Shown: positions 33,690 to 63,430 of the stretch, piece by piece
Layout: each line of letters starts with the position of its first letter
Position numbering within the stretch: the stretch's first letter is position 1
Assembly: GCA_034509495.1 (NCBI GenBank)
Contig: CM067522.1
Span: forward strand, 3,343,268-3,407,267
Reading direction: 5' to 3'
Length of the DNA stretch: 64,000 nucleotides
Origin: Acestrorhynchus altus
Taxonomy: Eukaryota; Chordata; Actinopteri; Characiformes; Acestrorhynchidae
Made by a program: the position numbers and the translations under genes
Notes under the pieces: model-generated
Databases searched by the model: none
What the model saw: the letters and a program-made list of their open reading frames with translations, nothing else
Told to the model about the DNA's origin: nothing

Positions 33690-33960
33690 CTACCGAATGA
33701 AGGTTCTTTGAAGTTTCCTCAGTAAAGTAAAGGGTTCTATATAGAATTCAAAGAACCCTTTGCATGATTAAAAATATCCTTTAGGCTGTTGTAGAATGGG
33801 CTGTAGAAGGTTGCATATAGAACCTTTTTGAAAAGGGTTTTACTATTGTTACAATCAAAAAGCTCTTTTTGGTGCTATATAGAACCCTGTTTAAAAAGGT
33901 TCTATATAGAACCATCTACAGCATGTGAAGGGTTCTTTGTTCACAGTCACCTTTTTGATC
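33690..33960. mobile_element. GGTTCTATATAGAACC-type repeat
   Basis: Several internal palindromes (aagggttctatatagaattc, ttctatatagaacca) and inverted partners. Duplicate at 36659-36929. Confidence 0.6.
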
Positions 33961-34264
33961 TTGTTTAAAACCTGTATTTCAACAAATGTTCTGTTTTTGT
34001 CTATTTGAGGCCATTTCTCACAGCTCTGACACATTAAATAAAAATAACACTAGATACTTTTATGATTATGAGACATTTATCTCAGAGCATGACAGTGACC
34101 TCCATCAAAATGGCCAGTTCAGGCGAGACTACTTCTCCTCAACTCAATCCTCACACTCATTTTTCAGGTCTTCTTTAACAGTGGTCGCTATCAATCTCTC
34201 AATATCTGTGATTTCTTTGACAACATTTGCCCTCAATTTCTATCAAGATAACATATTTACCATA

Positions 34265-34658
34265 ATACCAAAAGTATTGAGACACCTGATTGTTCATTGT
34301 TTCTTCTAAAATCAAGGGTATGATGCAGTGTTAGTGAGGACAGGATGTTGGACAATGACCATCCCATCTCTTCCCCAACTTCCAAAAGTATTGAATGGAA
34401 CACCAAAATTCCAGAGCACACAGTTCCACTGCTCCATAGCTTAATGCTGGGGGGCTTTATACCCCTCTAGCCCACGTCTGACATAAGGCATAGTGCCAGT
34501 AGGTCCATGTTTATCTGCTCCAGATGGTCCTATTCTACTGGTTATACTTCTCTACAGTGATTGAGCATTTACACATGCAGTCAGCAGTGAGTGAAATTTC
34601 ACATAGCTGGATGCATTCATTAGAAGGGTTGTCCACAAACATTTGGACACAGTATAAA
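34265..34658. mobile_element. MITE-like fish repeat
   Basis: Begins taccaaaagtattgagacac and ends gtccacaaacatttggacac. The interior (agttccactgctccatag, gctggggggctttatacccc) belongs to a common fish interspersed family. Duplicate at 37234-37627. Confidence 0.55.
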
Positions 34659-35545
34659 TACTTCATCAGCTAATGTTAAGATAAACCTGATAGATCTTTT
34701 AGTGCACTCCAACCCTGCTCCCTGAGAGCTACCTTTCTGCAAACTTTGGATTCAACCTTAATCCACCCTGCCTAATCCAATTTATTACTTCCTTCAGAAG
34801 TCCTTGATTGGCTTAAAGAGGTGTGTTAGATTTGGATTAAAGCTGGAAGGTTGCTCTGCATGAGCAGAGTACATTCGGAGAGCACAAGTCTTGCTAAGTA
34901 GAGAACAATGTTACACCCGTTATGCAAATTTACATGTAGAACTTTTATGTATGGACAAATCAGGATCCAGAAAGTATTGTGCCTGGATTTCGTGCTGGCC
35001 CCACATATGATGTGACCAGTAGAGGTTAAACATGGGCCCCATCTGGGTTGTACACTGCACATGTGGCCTAGATGGGACTCATGTGAGATTAAGCTGTAAT
35101 GATGGGGCCTTTTTGGCAGCTCAACAGTGTCCCAGCAGCAAACCTATATAGAGCCCACCTGGAACCCATCTAGTCCACATTCCACTCATGTGAGGACCCA
35201 CATAAACATGCTGGCTGGGTGTAGAGCATTTGTGTGCCAAAGTTACAGTGGCCAGACATGTTTGTGTAAAAAAACCCAAAAACATCATGTACACAAAATA
35301 AACACCAAAGGTGTACAAATCTCTCGATGCATTCAATTTTGTGGTTTGCAGTCATGTCCAGGACCTTGAATACGAAGAGGACTCATCTGCAGGATCTAGT
35401 CCGTTCCACTCCACATGTTTCTGTTGTTTTTCTGCCACCATAATGCGTGCACAACTGCAGGGACGTAACTGTGACATCCTTCCCAACATCATCTATCATC
35501 TTCACTAAATTACAGAACGTGTGGACACCAAACACATCTTCACCA

Positions 35546-35546
35546 N
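35546..35546. other. Single N at duplicate junction
   Basis: The only ambiguous base in the window. It falls exactly between the end of copy 1 and the start of copy 2, as left when assembly software abuts two sequences. Confidence 0.98.
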
Positions 35547-35585
35547 CCCCCACAGTCCAGCTCGGTTGAAGGACAGACCCCTCAC

Positions 35586-35892
35586 CTGTGTGCACGCGCA
35601 GGTGCGCTTTCAGGTGTGATGACTTGCCGTAAACCTTGCCGCAGCCCGTCTGCGGACAGCGGTGCCGCTTCTCCGCGGGCGCGCGCATCTGGCCCCTGTG
35701 CGCGCGCCCGGGCGTCTCCTCCGCGCTCGCGCCGCAGCGGTTGAGCTCCAGCAGGATCCTCGCGACCATGAGGAGCGTGCGGCTCTCCTGACTCTCCTCC
35801 TGCTCCTCCACCTTCACCTCCTCCTCCACCTCCTCCCCGCAGCCCGTCATGCCCGCTGTGAGCTGGTCAGAGCCGCGCCGCCTCGCTCTCAT
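35586..35892 (-). pseudogene. Duplicate of KLF9-like exon 1 (probable assembly copy)
   Basis: Identical to 32617-32923 except one codon (Pro61 region CCG/CTCC-type change read as Thr). The donor is intact but the downstream intron is cut by the N at 35546, so from this copy no exon 2 follows before copy 1. More likely an allele placed in tandem than a second gene. Confidence 0.7.
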
Positions 35893-36209
35893 AACTGCGT
35901 CAACTTTCTGGCCGCTTCTCTTCTGAAAGAAACACTTTCGCGGAATCCCGGGGCGTCATCGCGGCCCCGCGCTCTGATTGGCTGCCGCCGCGCCTTCCAC
36001 CACGCTCCGAGCGCGCTACCAGGAATCACCATGGCAGCGGCGGAGTGACGGAGACACGGGCCAATCGTGTTTGCCGGCCGGGGCTGAGGGGGCGTGGCGT
36101 GTGCTCTGCACGTGCTCCGCTGCGGGGAAACGCGAAGGGCGCGTCCCGGTTCTGCTCGCGCCGTGTTCCCTTCCCCTAACGAGGGGAGAAAGCGCCACAC
36201 AGCACACTT
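35893..36209 (-). promoter_or_regulatory. Duplicate of KLF9-like promoter and uORF
   Basis: Same CCAAT, GC-box and upstream ORF content as 32924-33240, shifted by 2969. Confidence 0.6.
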
Positions 36210-38514
36210 ACTGCATACCGGGACTTTTATCTGGAGTTTATAGATTTATTTACACTAAATTATAATGAAATGATTAATGAAATACTAATGAAATACTAAT
36301 GAAAAATACAAATGAATTAAATAATAATTAAATACAAATGAATTAATAATGAAAAACTAATGAATTAAATAATAATGAAATACTAATGAAATTATAATGA
36401 AATACTAATAATTTAAATAATAATTAAATACAAATGAATTATATAATAATTAAATACGAATAAATTAAATAATATTTAAGTACTTATGAATTACATAATA
36501 ATTAAATATTAATTAATTAAATGATAAATAGAAATTAATTAAATTATAATTAAATACCAATTAAATAAATAATAATTAAATGCTGTCAGTCAGAGATTTG
36601 TGGTATTTTTGTGGTATCCATTGTATACGGCCTGAACTCTGATCTCCTGCTGTACACACTACCGAATGAAGGTTCTTTGAAGTTTCCTCAGTAAAGTAAA
36701 GGGTTCTATATAGAATTCAAAGAACCCTTTGCATGATTAAAAATATCCTTTAGGCTGTTGTAGAATGGGCTGTAGAAGGTTGCATATAGAACCTTTTTGA
36801 AAAGGGTTTTACTATTGTTACAATCAAAAAGCTCTTTTTGGTGCTATATAGAACCCTGTTTAAAAAGGTTCTATATAGAACCATCTACAGCATGTGAAGG
36901 GTTCTTTGTTCACAGTCACCTTTTTGATCTTGTTTAAAACCTGTATTTCAACAAATGTTCTGTTTTTGTCTATTTGAGGCCATTTCTCACAGCTCTGACA
37001 CATTAAATAAAAATAACACTAGATACTTTTATGATTATGAGACATTTATCTCAGAGCATGACAGTGACCTCCATCAAAATGGCCAGTTCAGGCGAGACTA
37101 CTTCTCCTCAACTCAATCCTCACACTCATTTTTCAGGTCTTCTTTAACAGTGGTCGCTATCAATCTCTCAATATCTGTGATTTCTTTGACAACATTTGCC
37201 CTCAATTTCTATCAAGATAACATATTTACCATAATACCAAAAGTATTGAGACACCTGATTGTTCATTGTTTCTTCTAAAATCAAGGGTATGATGCAGTGT
37301 TAGTGAGGACAGGATGTTGGACAATGACCATCCCATCTCTTCCCCAACTTCCAAAAGTATTGAATGGAACACCAAAATTCCAGAGCACACAGTTCCACTG
37401 CTCCATAGCTTAATGCTGGGGGGCTTTATACCCCTCTAGCCCACGTCTGACATAAGGCATAGTGCCAGTAGGTCCATGTTTATCTGCTCCAGATGGTCCT
37501 ATTCTACTGGTTATACTTCTCTACAGTGATTGAGCATTTACACATGCAGTCAGCAGTGAGTGAAATTTCACATAGCTGGATGCATTCATTAGAAGGGTTG
37601 TCCACAAACATTTGGACACAGTATAAATACTTCATCAGCTAATGTTAAGATAAACCTGATAGATCTTTTAGTGCACTCCAACCCTGCTCCCTGAGAGCTA
37701 CCTTTCTGCAAACTTTGGATTCAACCTTAATCCACCCTGCCTAATCCAATTTATTACTTCCTTCAGAAGTCCTTGATTGGCTTAAAGAGGTGTGTTAGAT
37801 TTGGATTAAAGCTGGAAGGTTGCTCTGCATGAGCAGAGTACATTCGGAGAGCACAAGTCTTGCTAAGTAGAGAACAATGTTACACCCGTTATGCAAATTT
37901 ACATGTAGAACTTTTATGTATGGACAAATCAGGATCCAGAAAGTATTGTGCCTGGATTTCGTGCTGGCCCCACATATGATGTGACCAGTAGAGGTTAAAC
38001 ATGGGCCCCATCTGGGTTGTACACTGCACATGTGGCCTAGATGGGACTCATGTGAGATTAAGCTGTAATGATGGGGCCTTTTTGGCAGCTCAACAGTGTC
38101 CCAGCAGCAAACCTATATAGAGCCCACCTGGAACCCATCTAGTCCACATTCCACTCATGTGAGGACCCACATAAACATGCTGGCTGGGTGTAGAGCATTT
38201 GTGTGCCAAAGTTACAGTGGCCAGACATGTTTGTGTAAAAAAACCCAAAAACATCATGTACACAAAATAAACACCAAAGGTGTACAAATCTCTCGATGCA
38301 TTCAATTTTGTGGTTTGCAGTCATGTCCAGGACCTTGAATACGAAGAGGACTCATCTGCAGGATCTAGTCCGTTCCACTCCACATGTTTCTGTTGTTTTT
38401 CTGCCACCATAATGCGTGCACAACTGCAGGGACGTAACTGTGACATCCTTCCCAACATCATCTATCATCTTCACTAAATTACAGAACGTGTGGACACCAA
38501 ACACATCTTCACCA

Positions 38515-38980
38515 ACTGTGTCTGAGATCAGTGGCAAAGGTTGCGTTCATTTATTTGTCTTTTTTGCCAAAACCGTCCGTCCTAAGATGGTGAGGGATTT
38601 TCTCAAGGGGAGATTTCAAGGGCAAGTGGACGAGGGTGCTGTGTAACGCAATGGAACGTCGCAGGCTAACCGCCCTCATTCACCCAAGAGTGATATTCAC
38701 CTCCTTCGTGTCAGACAGATGGACACAAAGGGAATAAGGGAGTAAATTTATAGTGTTTAAACCTCTTATTTGTGGCCTACATACGGGGAAGCTTACAGTA
38801 CCAGGGTCATTGTTTAACCTCATACAAACCAGGGCTTTATAAACCTTTAATTTGAGACAAACAGTGATCTGGGGGCTGAATAATGGGCTCTCGGTTGTGT
38901 TAAGAGGTGTTATTAGAAATATTACACAGCATTTAGGTGAACTGAAGTGTAAACACTTCACCTTCAGCCTCCGCAGGAAT
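38515..38980. other. Intergenic upstream of KLF9-like gene
   Basis: Unique-looking DNA directly after the duplicated block. No gene or repeat recognised. Confidence 0.55.
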
Positions 38981-38994
38981 AAGGACTGGCAGAA

Positions 38995-39110
38995 GGCGGG
39001 AGATGGGCGGGGCGTGGAAGGGGGAAGTGACCAATCGGAGCACGAGAACTGTACAACCGACCAATGGGAGCCAGCGGCGAGTCATATTGCCCAATCAGAG
39101 CGGGAGAAAC
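38995..39110. promoter_or_regulatory. GC box plus three CCAAT boxes at 30-bp spacing
   Basis: GGGCGGGGCGTGG at 39005-39017, then CCAAT at 39031, 39061 and 39091, all on the + strand, exactly 30 bp apart. Such spacing (about three helical turns) is typical of NF-Y arrays in active promoters. It is about 3.1 kb upstream of KLF9 exon 1 if the duplicate is collapsed. Whether it serves KLF9 or an unannotated + strand transcript is open. Confidence 0.55.
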
Positions 39111-39220
39111 ACGACTCTTTTCGGAGTAATCTGCGGCCACGAGTTCAGTTCAGCCTAGGACACGATTCTAGGAAAGAATGGTTTACATCGAAGAAAGGAG
39201 AGCAGGAGGCTACAGCCCCG

Positions 39221-39254
39221 ACCAGTTCACAACCAGTTCACAACCAGTTCACAG
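39221..39254. repeat. 11-bp tandem repeat, three copies
   Basis: accagttcaca repeated three times, 130 bp after the CCAAT array. Confidence 0.85.
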
Positions 39255-39299
39255 GCATGGAGACACTTCCAAACAGAGCAATCGTGACCTGGACACACA

Positions 39300-39506
39300 A
39301 TACAACAAAAACAAAAAAAGTCATAATATATAAAATAAATAAAAGGATAAACAAATATATATAAAAATAAACGAACAAACAAACAAATAAAACAATAAAT
39401 AAATAAAATAATAAATTAAAAAATAAATAAATATTCTGGTTTCCATGACAGCAAAACAAATAAAAAAAATGTGTATGTGTGTGTGTAAACAACGATTATA
39501 TATATA

Positions 39507-39539
<33 letters not shown>

Positions 39540-39600
39540 AAACAACGATTCTATATATATGTGTGTGTGTGCGTGTGTGTGTGCGTGTGATTCTCAGCCT
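39300..39600. repeat. AAAT-rich and (TG)n microsatellite cluster
   Basis: A/T tetranucleotide-like tract (39305-39440) followed by TG runs. The segment gtaaacaacgatt plus a TA/TG tract occurs twice (39485 and 39538), a local duplication. Confidence 0.85.
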
Positions 39601-39774
39601 TAGTGCTGCGTGACTGACACAACAACTTATGAGAGGAATGGGGTCAGTGAGTTTCATGTTTACCTGAAAAAGGCCTGAGGAAACCAGTCACACTCCCTCA
39701 CTTACATGTACTGACGTATAGTTGCTGTTTTGTGGGAGCAGTTCTGCTTCACTGTATGTGGACAAGCTATATCT

Positions 39775-40365
39775 TGACAAGCATGACATGTTTTCCTTGG
39801 AGCTGGTCTATCAGCATGACCTACTTCAGCAAGATGATTGTCAAGCCCCCAGATAACATGTCCATATGAGCCCATGCCCACCTGGAACCCACATACCACG
39901 GCTGGTCAAATTGGTCATAGTGGTGGACCTGCATGTCCTGTGGACAGTTAAAGCTGATCAACCTGTTTAACCAGTGTAGGGTTGCATGAACAACTTGACC
40001 AACTGGACAACCATTATAACCAAGCTTGACCATGCTGGTTGACCTGTTTGGCCAGCCTGAAGATTCTGACTAAATACATGACCATCATCGGCAAGCTGCC
40101 AGACCTGCCTGACCAGCATGGACAAACTGGTTGGCCAGCAAACCTAGCAAGATCAAAATGCTGAAGAAGAGCTGGTCAAGAGCGGGTTAACCCTTTAGCA
40201 TTTTAGCAAAATTGGTCTTGAGCTGGATTTTTTCGCAGGGTGGTCTGGTCAACCAGGTTTTCTGAATCTTGACCATCTTGACCAGCTGGTCATGCTAGTG
40301 GACCAACTTATTATTGTTGGTCATGCAGTTTGTCATGGACAGGCTGGTCAACTCAAAGGGTGTTC
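39775..40365. repeat. GACCAGC-rich degenerate minisatellite, array 2
   Basis: Units such as gaccagcatggacaaactgg and gaccatgctggttgacctgt, about 20-23 bp, strongly diverged. Same family as 26150-26800 and 61795-62130. Confidence 0.65.
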
Positions 40366-40499
40366 TCAGTTCTGATCATTGTCTGAGGAGGAACTGGAGC
40401 TGGTACTTATTAAACTGGGTTTTGTGGTGTTTCACTGGTCTGTTCTGATGTGAAGACAGACTGGGGTCAGGCTCTTGTTTTGCTCTGAGTGTTTTTGAG

Positions 40500-40650
40500 G
40501 AACAGAATGTTCCTCCTTCACTCAGCTGAACCGGGAGCACGCGCGCCACCTGCTGCTGACTTTCTGCATATGCGTATTTCGGCAAGTCCCGCCTCCAGCA
40601 TTGCGATTGGATAATAGTTGTAACTCTTGCGCTCTGATAGGCTAGTTGTC
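40500..40650. promoter_or_regulatory. Isolated GC-richer element
   Basis: A non-repetitive patch (cacgcgcgccacctgctgct, an inverted CCAAT in gcgattggataa, tgcatatgcg) between repeats. It stands out in base composition from its flanks and could be an enhancer or CTCF-like site. Evidence is compositional only. Confidence 0.25.
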
Positions 40651-40653
40651 CGA

Positions 40654-40655
<2 letters not shown>

Positions 40656-40741
<86 letters not shown>

Positions 40742-40758
40742 TATTATTATTATTATTA
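40656..40758. repeat. (AAT)n followed by (ATT)n
   Basis: About 28 AAT units then about six ATT units, so the end can fold back on itself. Confidence 0.95.
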
Positions 40759-41020
40759 GTAGTTGTATTAAAATGATATAATCAGTAATACATTTTAATT
40801 TTATTATTAATATTAAATAAACCAAAACAAATCTATCAAATTAGTATTACAATTGATACAAATAGTGCAAACAATATATTGGAAAAATACTATAGATTCT
40901 AAAATAAAATAACAAATGAATGTAAAAATATTCATATATTAATGCACCTATTAGCTGCCCTTAAAGACCATTAGAAACAAGAATAAAGAGGAAAACACAC
41001 ATCCTTCACTTAAATATTCA

Positions 41021-41026
41021 TTTATT
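41021..41026 (-). terminator. Candidate poly(A) signal of TRPM3
   Basis: AATAAA on the - strand, about 3.0 kb past the TRPM3 stop. Chosen because repeat-rich intergenic DNA begins just beyond; not verified. Confidence 0.35.
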
Positions 41027-42356
41027 TTAATAATACATGCCAAACATCCTATTCACATTAAGGAATATTAAAGAATACATATTTTGTATTTGCATCCAAA
41101 TACTCGACCTACTCTGGTGGAAGAACAAGATTCATCTTGCCCTTTCCCCGTTGTTTCTCTCTTTTCCCAGAATTAGCTTCACATCCTGTGGAAGAACGAC
41201 ATGCATTTTTTCCAGGACACTAAATCAACTATAACCCCTTTGAATAAAACTACAATATTATTGCGGAAAAAACATGTGCTCGGACTCATTAGCATACAAG
41301 TGCTCACAAATCAATTAAAAAACAAACAAACAATAAAACAAAAACAAAAGGAGGGATTGGAGGGGTGTGGGTTTAAAAGTGGAGTGTAATTCACAAACCT
41401 GTATGCTACAGTATAGGAAAATATTAAGAAAATACTGTACATGAAGTTTCCTCATATTGTTTTGGCACAACGCTAGGTAGGTCGTTTTCATCGGATGCAC
41501 AGAAACCTTCTCTTCAGCTCTTTTCCTGTTAAATGACCTTTTACAACCACAGCAATGTTTACAGGACATTTACGGAACCTTTACGTGTGATGACCTGGTG
41601 CTTATTGTAGGAAACCTTAGGAGAGTCTAATCTGGCCTCAGGAGGCCACAGTGAACCCACACTTCATTCAGCTCAAGGGTTTCTGGGTTGGTGGTGAAAC
41701 ACTAAACTGTAGAGTGCTCAGGTTGTTTGTGTCAGATTTGAGTAAAAGGGGCTCAAGCACTGGGCCTTTTTCCTCTTGCAGTCGCTGGAACCTGTCCAGT
41801 TTTGACTCGAGTGCTTGTCTACATGAGGCCAAGAAGGTATATACATCTCCAGATTCTTCATCCTTCTTTTAAAAAGCTTTTAAAAAGGCCTCATTTGAAG
41901 GGTCCTGATGTGATGGCAAATAAGTAGGTGAGTATTATAAGAAAACCACAGTGATGTGAACTGCAGGTGTTTTCCTTTGTTTTTTTTTTTGTTGTTTGTT
42001 TTTGGTTAATACAGATGATCTCCCACGACTGTTTCGCAACTCTGCAATTGTAGAGGCGTGTGTCAGTTATCAAACTGTAAAATCTCTTAGCACTATTGCA
42101 CATGAATAAGGCAAAAGAACTAGGTTACATGGTGGAGGTGGACACTGACAGACTTCCTAATATCACTTGAACATCTTTATTTCAGCTATTAAACCACGTA
42201 ATGGTTTCCTTTTATTTTGTATTGCTTCAGCATTTTAGGTCTATCGCTACCAGTCTCTTGTCTATACATGTAGATATTACAATTTTCAGGGCTCTTTTTT
42301 TGTACAGTCCAACATAAAGAAGATGTGCATGATGAATTAAATAATTATATTATATA

Positions 42357-42446
<90 letters not shown>

Positions 42447-44063
42447 CATTATATATGCAGTGCCTTTCCAGATCCATCCAAATTTGAATTGTAGAATCAT
42501 ACCCTCACAAAGAGTCATTCAGTAATTAAATCAGGAAATGTTTATATACATGTAATAAAAACAATGTAATCATCCTAATCAATTAATCATATCCTATATT
42601 GATTAAACATAAAATTGCAAGGAAGTTGAAATATATGATTCTTTAAGTCCCAACACATAAAACTCAACATCAACTGCAGCTCCGGCCTTGTCTTCCAAAC
42701 CTCTCAGCCATACCCGAAATGGTGCGCTAGCAAGTTTCGATTAGAAATGTGCATACCTGAAATCAACACCTGTTCTAAAGTGCATAAAAAACCACTCCCT
42801 GTCCACTCACTGCCCTGGCTCCTTGCATAGCAAGTCTACACAAATAAACTTGTCTGTGAAGAGAGAACATAAAAGAAACAAATCAGTCTTCCAGAGTATT
42901 TGTTAAATAAACAAGCTACTGTACTGTGATCAATTCTCAAAAAAGAAAAGGAAAAAAAAAAAGTAAGAAATAAAGGTTTTTGGCCGACAACATGCTGCCC
43001 TCGTGTGTACTCTTCCATGAATTACGTAGTGAGGAAAATCACAACATGTTACTACTTAATATGATTCGTGCCACAGGAGTGGCAGTGTGATTAAGAACAA
43101 CATAAATAAGAGTGCACTGATCAAATCAAGAAGGCCAAGTCTGACTCGGTACTATGACCATGTGTCCCGCTTGGACTGCGCAGAGGACCAGTCAGCAGGC
43201 ATCCAAGAGAAACACTGTGAACAAAAAGAGAAGGTGGGCTTCAAGTCACATAAACAAAGGTAGCAAAAAAGCACTGGTCGCACCCTATAAGGGTCTAAAA
43301 AGCAAGTTTTCAAGGGTTCAATATAATGTATATTCTCATGATAAAGATCTTGCTTTCATCTACATTCAACATTTGAGAAATATATGTGCGCTCGTATGTG
43401 TGTAAGCAGGTGTGTGTATGTATGAGTATACGCGTGTGCACCTTAACTGATAGACAGCGAACAAGTCAAAGATAAAATGATTTTTATATACAATTCTTCT
43501 CACATCATCTCACTCTTAAAAATATTTCCCTTTAAGATTGAATTTGATTTGGATTTAAAACGACGACTCCTACGTCGTCAGTTCCACTACAACATAGTAA
43601 AAATCAAAAGGATTAAGACATACGCATGGTGGAAGTTAAAGTAGAGAGCTCGGTCTAAAACATGGCTTACTAACCTAGAAAGTGTGAATGGGAATGCCCT
43701 CTTTCTCTACAGACAAAGCGTCGCAAGTCTGCTCAACACGCATCGTTATGAATACACATTCCCCTATTCTATTTCAACCCGAAATCCACAGAAAGAATAA
43801 ACGCTAGACTTTACCAGCTCCAAGAAGCTGGGACTAAGTGGCAAAGTTGGTCTAATTGAAAGAAATCCAGATTTGTACTACGGTGTCATAGCTAACCATG
43901 ACAGACCATTACAATGTAGAGCACATAATTCACCCAAACAGTGCTAGCTGCTTGATGGATGGGCCCTTGGACATCAAACAAGTTAGAGCCACTTTCTCCA
44001 TCCTACGTGTACTACTGTGGATCTACGACATCAGTCGCGGCTTGCCCCCGACCTCCGCCATCA
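41027..44063 (-). other. TRPM3: TRPM3 3' UTR (inferred)
   Basis: Mostly unique sequence with no transposon recognised, interrupted by a long AT microsatellite (42343-42441). No other gene is supported. Confidence 0.45.
42343..42441. repeat. (AT)n microsatellite
   Basis: Nearly 100 bp of alternating AT with a few AC/AA interruptions. It is self-complementary and can extrude as a cruciform. Confidence 0.97.
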
Positions 44064-61536
<17,473 letters not shown>

Positions 61537-61794
61537 CTGTGGGCAACAATGATGGACACTTTGGATTAAGGGTGGATGATATGGCAAGAAATATCATGAT
61601 ACGTAAACAATACAATATAGTTTTTCTGAAGTTTGTGAACAAGATGGACAAAATTCACCAGCAAAGAAATCTCAAAAATACATGTATGAAATAAGATGTC
61701 ATAATGTGCTGCCATCCAATCAGCTACTTGATACTACAGAGTTAATGCAGCTGCTTTATCACTGCTGCTGCAACACAGCTTTACCAGATGTTCT

Positions 61795-62130
61795 TGAATA
61801 AGCTGGTCAACCATCATGACCAATTTAGTTGACCTGCATAACTGAGCTGGCTGACAAGCATTAAGTTAACCCAAGTTGGATGACCTGTATTGCCAAACTG
61901 AGCTGCATGATGACACTGGTTGGTTGAACAATATGGCCAAGATGGATGACCAGTATGACCTCCATGACTGTGCTTGCTGACTAACATGACCCAGATTGTT
62001 TGACCAGCATGAATAAGCTATTTGAGAAGCATTACTACACTGGTTGATTAGCATGAACAAACTGGTTGACCAGCCCATACATTATGCTAGTCTGGTCTAC
62101 CAGACTTAGTCACTCTAACCAACTTGTGGG
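61795..62130. repeat. GACCAGC-rich degenerate minisatellite, array 3
   Basis: Units such as agctggtcaaccatcatgac, gatgaccagtatgacctcca and tggttgaccagcccat; same family as arrays at 26150 and 39775. Confidence 0.65.
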
Positions 62131-63189
62131 CCCAGTCCTGTATGTGTGTGTAGTTCATCTGGATTCCCATTTTCATCATCATGCACCTCGTTTCAAGATC
62201 ATGATTCAGATCATTTCTACTGGTCAATCGATTGTCACAGTGTTAAGGGAGCTGGTGTTTAAAAAAGTAAGACCTCAGTGTTTATAATTGTCCTAAATCT
62301 ACACTCTGAAGTCAGAAAAGCACATCTTTGTTATTATTTATCTAATGGTCAAATATCACCAGTTTGCATTACCTCCATTTTTATCAAGATGCTTTATGAC
62401 TTCAGGCAAAAGTACACACCACCTCAAGGCATCTGGTTGTATACACACACCCACTGCGATAACCAGGGGCAAAGTATGAACTGTATTTACACTGCAGAGT
62501 ATACAGAGGACTCGGGGTTAAACAAACCATATCTGCTGTTTTTATGGCTTCTATGGGTTTCATTACAACTTTATCACTCACACAGTGGCCATCACTGTTT
62601 GAGGTTTCAATAGGTTTGCTAATGGACTATAGAAATATTCTTACATGTGTTTTTAATAGAAATCAATGTCAGTGTCAGAAACCACCCCCAAAAAAAGTCT
62701 CAGGCAATTTCATACATCAGACTGACATCATTTGAGGTAAATGTGTGATGACGGAGACATTTCCTCCTGCTAATTAATGTCATATTAGTCACATTATCCT
62801 TGTAGTTTAAGGGCCAAATCTAAACATGCAAACTTTGCCCACAAACCATCGTTTGTGTTGTAGTTTGTGGTAGAGATGGAATGTGCCTTTATATTATGTA
62901 TAAGATTTCAACAACACAGATTTGCTTTATACACTGGGTCATGCACAAGAGGACATAAAGGGTTTCCTCCACTGTCCTATAAAAAGGCTCTCAGTGGCTA
63001 CTTTTGGGTAGTGCACCTCTTGACAGATTGCTAACTTATAGACCTGCCGCTATGATGCACAGTCATCTAGGCAATTCTGACCAAGCCAGCATCATCTTGA
63101 TTTGCAGTGTCGTGAGTGAGAAACCTGAACTGCTGCAGACTGTAACTGTACTGTAACAGGATCTGCCTCAGATCTGCCTCAGCATTACA

Positions 63190-63430
63190 TACCACTGTTT
63201 GTCAACCCTAGTAGTGATATGAGGGACACTAACAGCGCAGCGATATGTGTGGGGCGTCCAGAGGCCATGTCTTGCCTCTCATGGTAAGGGTTCCAACTGC
63301 CATTTTTCAGCAGGATAATGTTCCCACGTACAGCAAGGGTTTCCCAGGAATGTCTTGTCAGATTGCTACACTTGCTTGGCCTGAACAGTCACCAGAGTTA
63401 TTACAAAAAACGAGCTTTTATGCAAAATAA
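63190..63430 (+). mobile_element. Tc1-like transposase C-terminal relic
   Basis: Contains RGHVLPLMVRVPTAIFQQDN, then IATLAWPEQSPEL, matching the FQQDNA...LPWPARSPDL catalytic region of Tc1-like transposases. A frameshift near 63235 separates it from upstream remnants; truncated before the final Glu block. Confidence 0.75.

Larger units (their letters stand above)
32578..35545. repeat. 2968-bp direct duplicate, copy 1
   Basis: Matches 35547-38514 base for base as far as I can compare, at offset 2969. One difference is clear: ggcggctcctcc (near 32741) versus ggcgtctcctcc (near 35710), a Pro-to-Thr change in exon 1. Contains KLF9 exon 1, its CpG-rich promoter, an AAATACAAATGAATT-type array (33294-33615), a GGTTCTATATAGAACC repeat (33690-33960) and MITE-like repeats (34265-34658, 34690-34880). 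Confidence 0.95.
35547..38514. repeat. 2968-bp direct duplicate, copy 2
   Basis: Second copy of 32578-35545. It starts at the same five-C run next to exon 1 but lacks the adjoining intron tandem repeat, and it continues past 38514 into unique DNA. In a corrected assembly the upstream region would follow directly from copy 2. Confidence 0.95.

Noticed and set aside
35547..38514. Second KLF9 gene or recent tandem gene duplication
   Set aside because: Near identity across neutral DNA, a seam N, and absence of a second exon 2 favour an assembly artefact.
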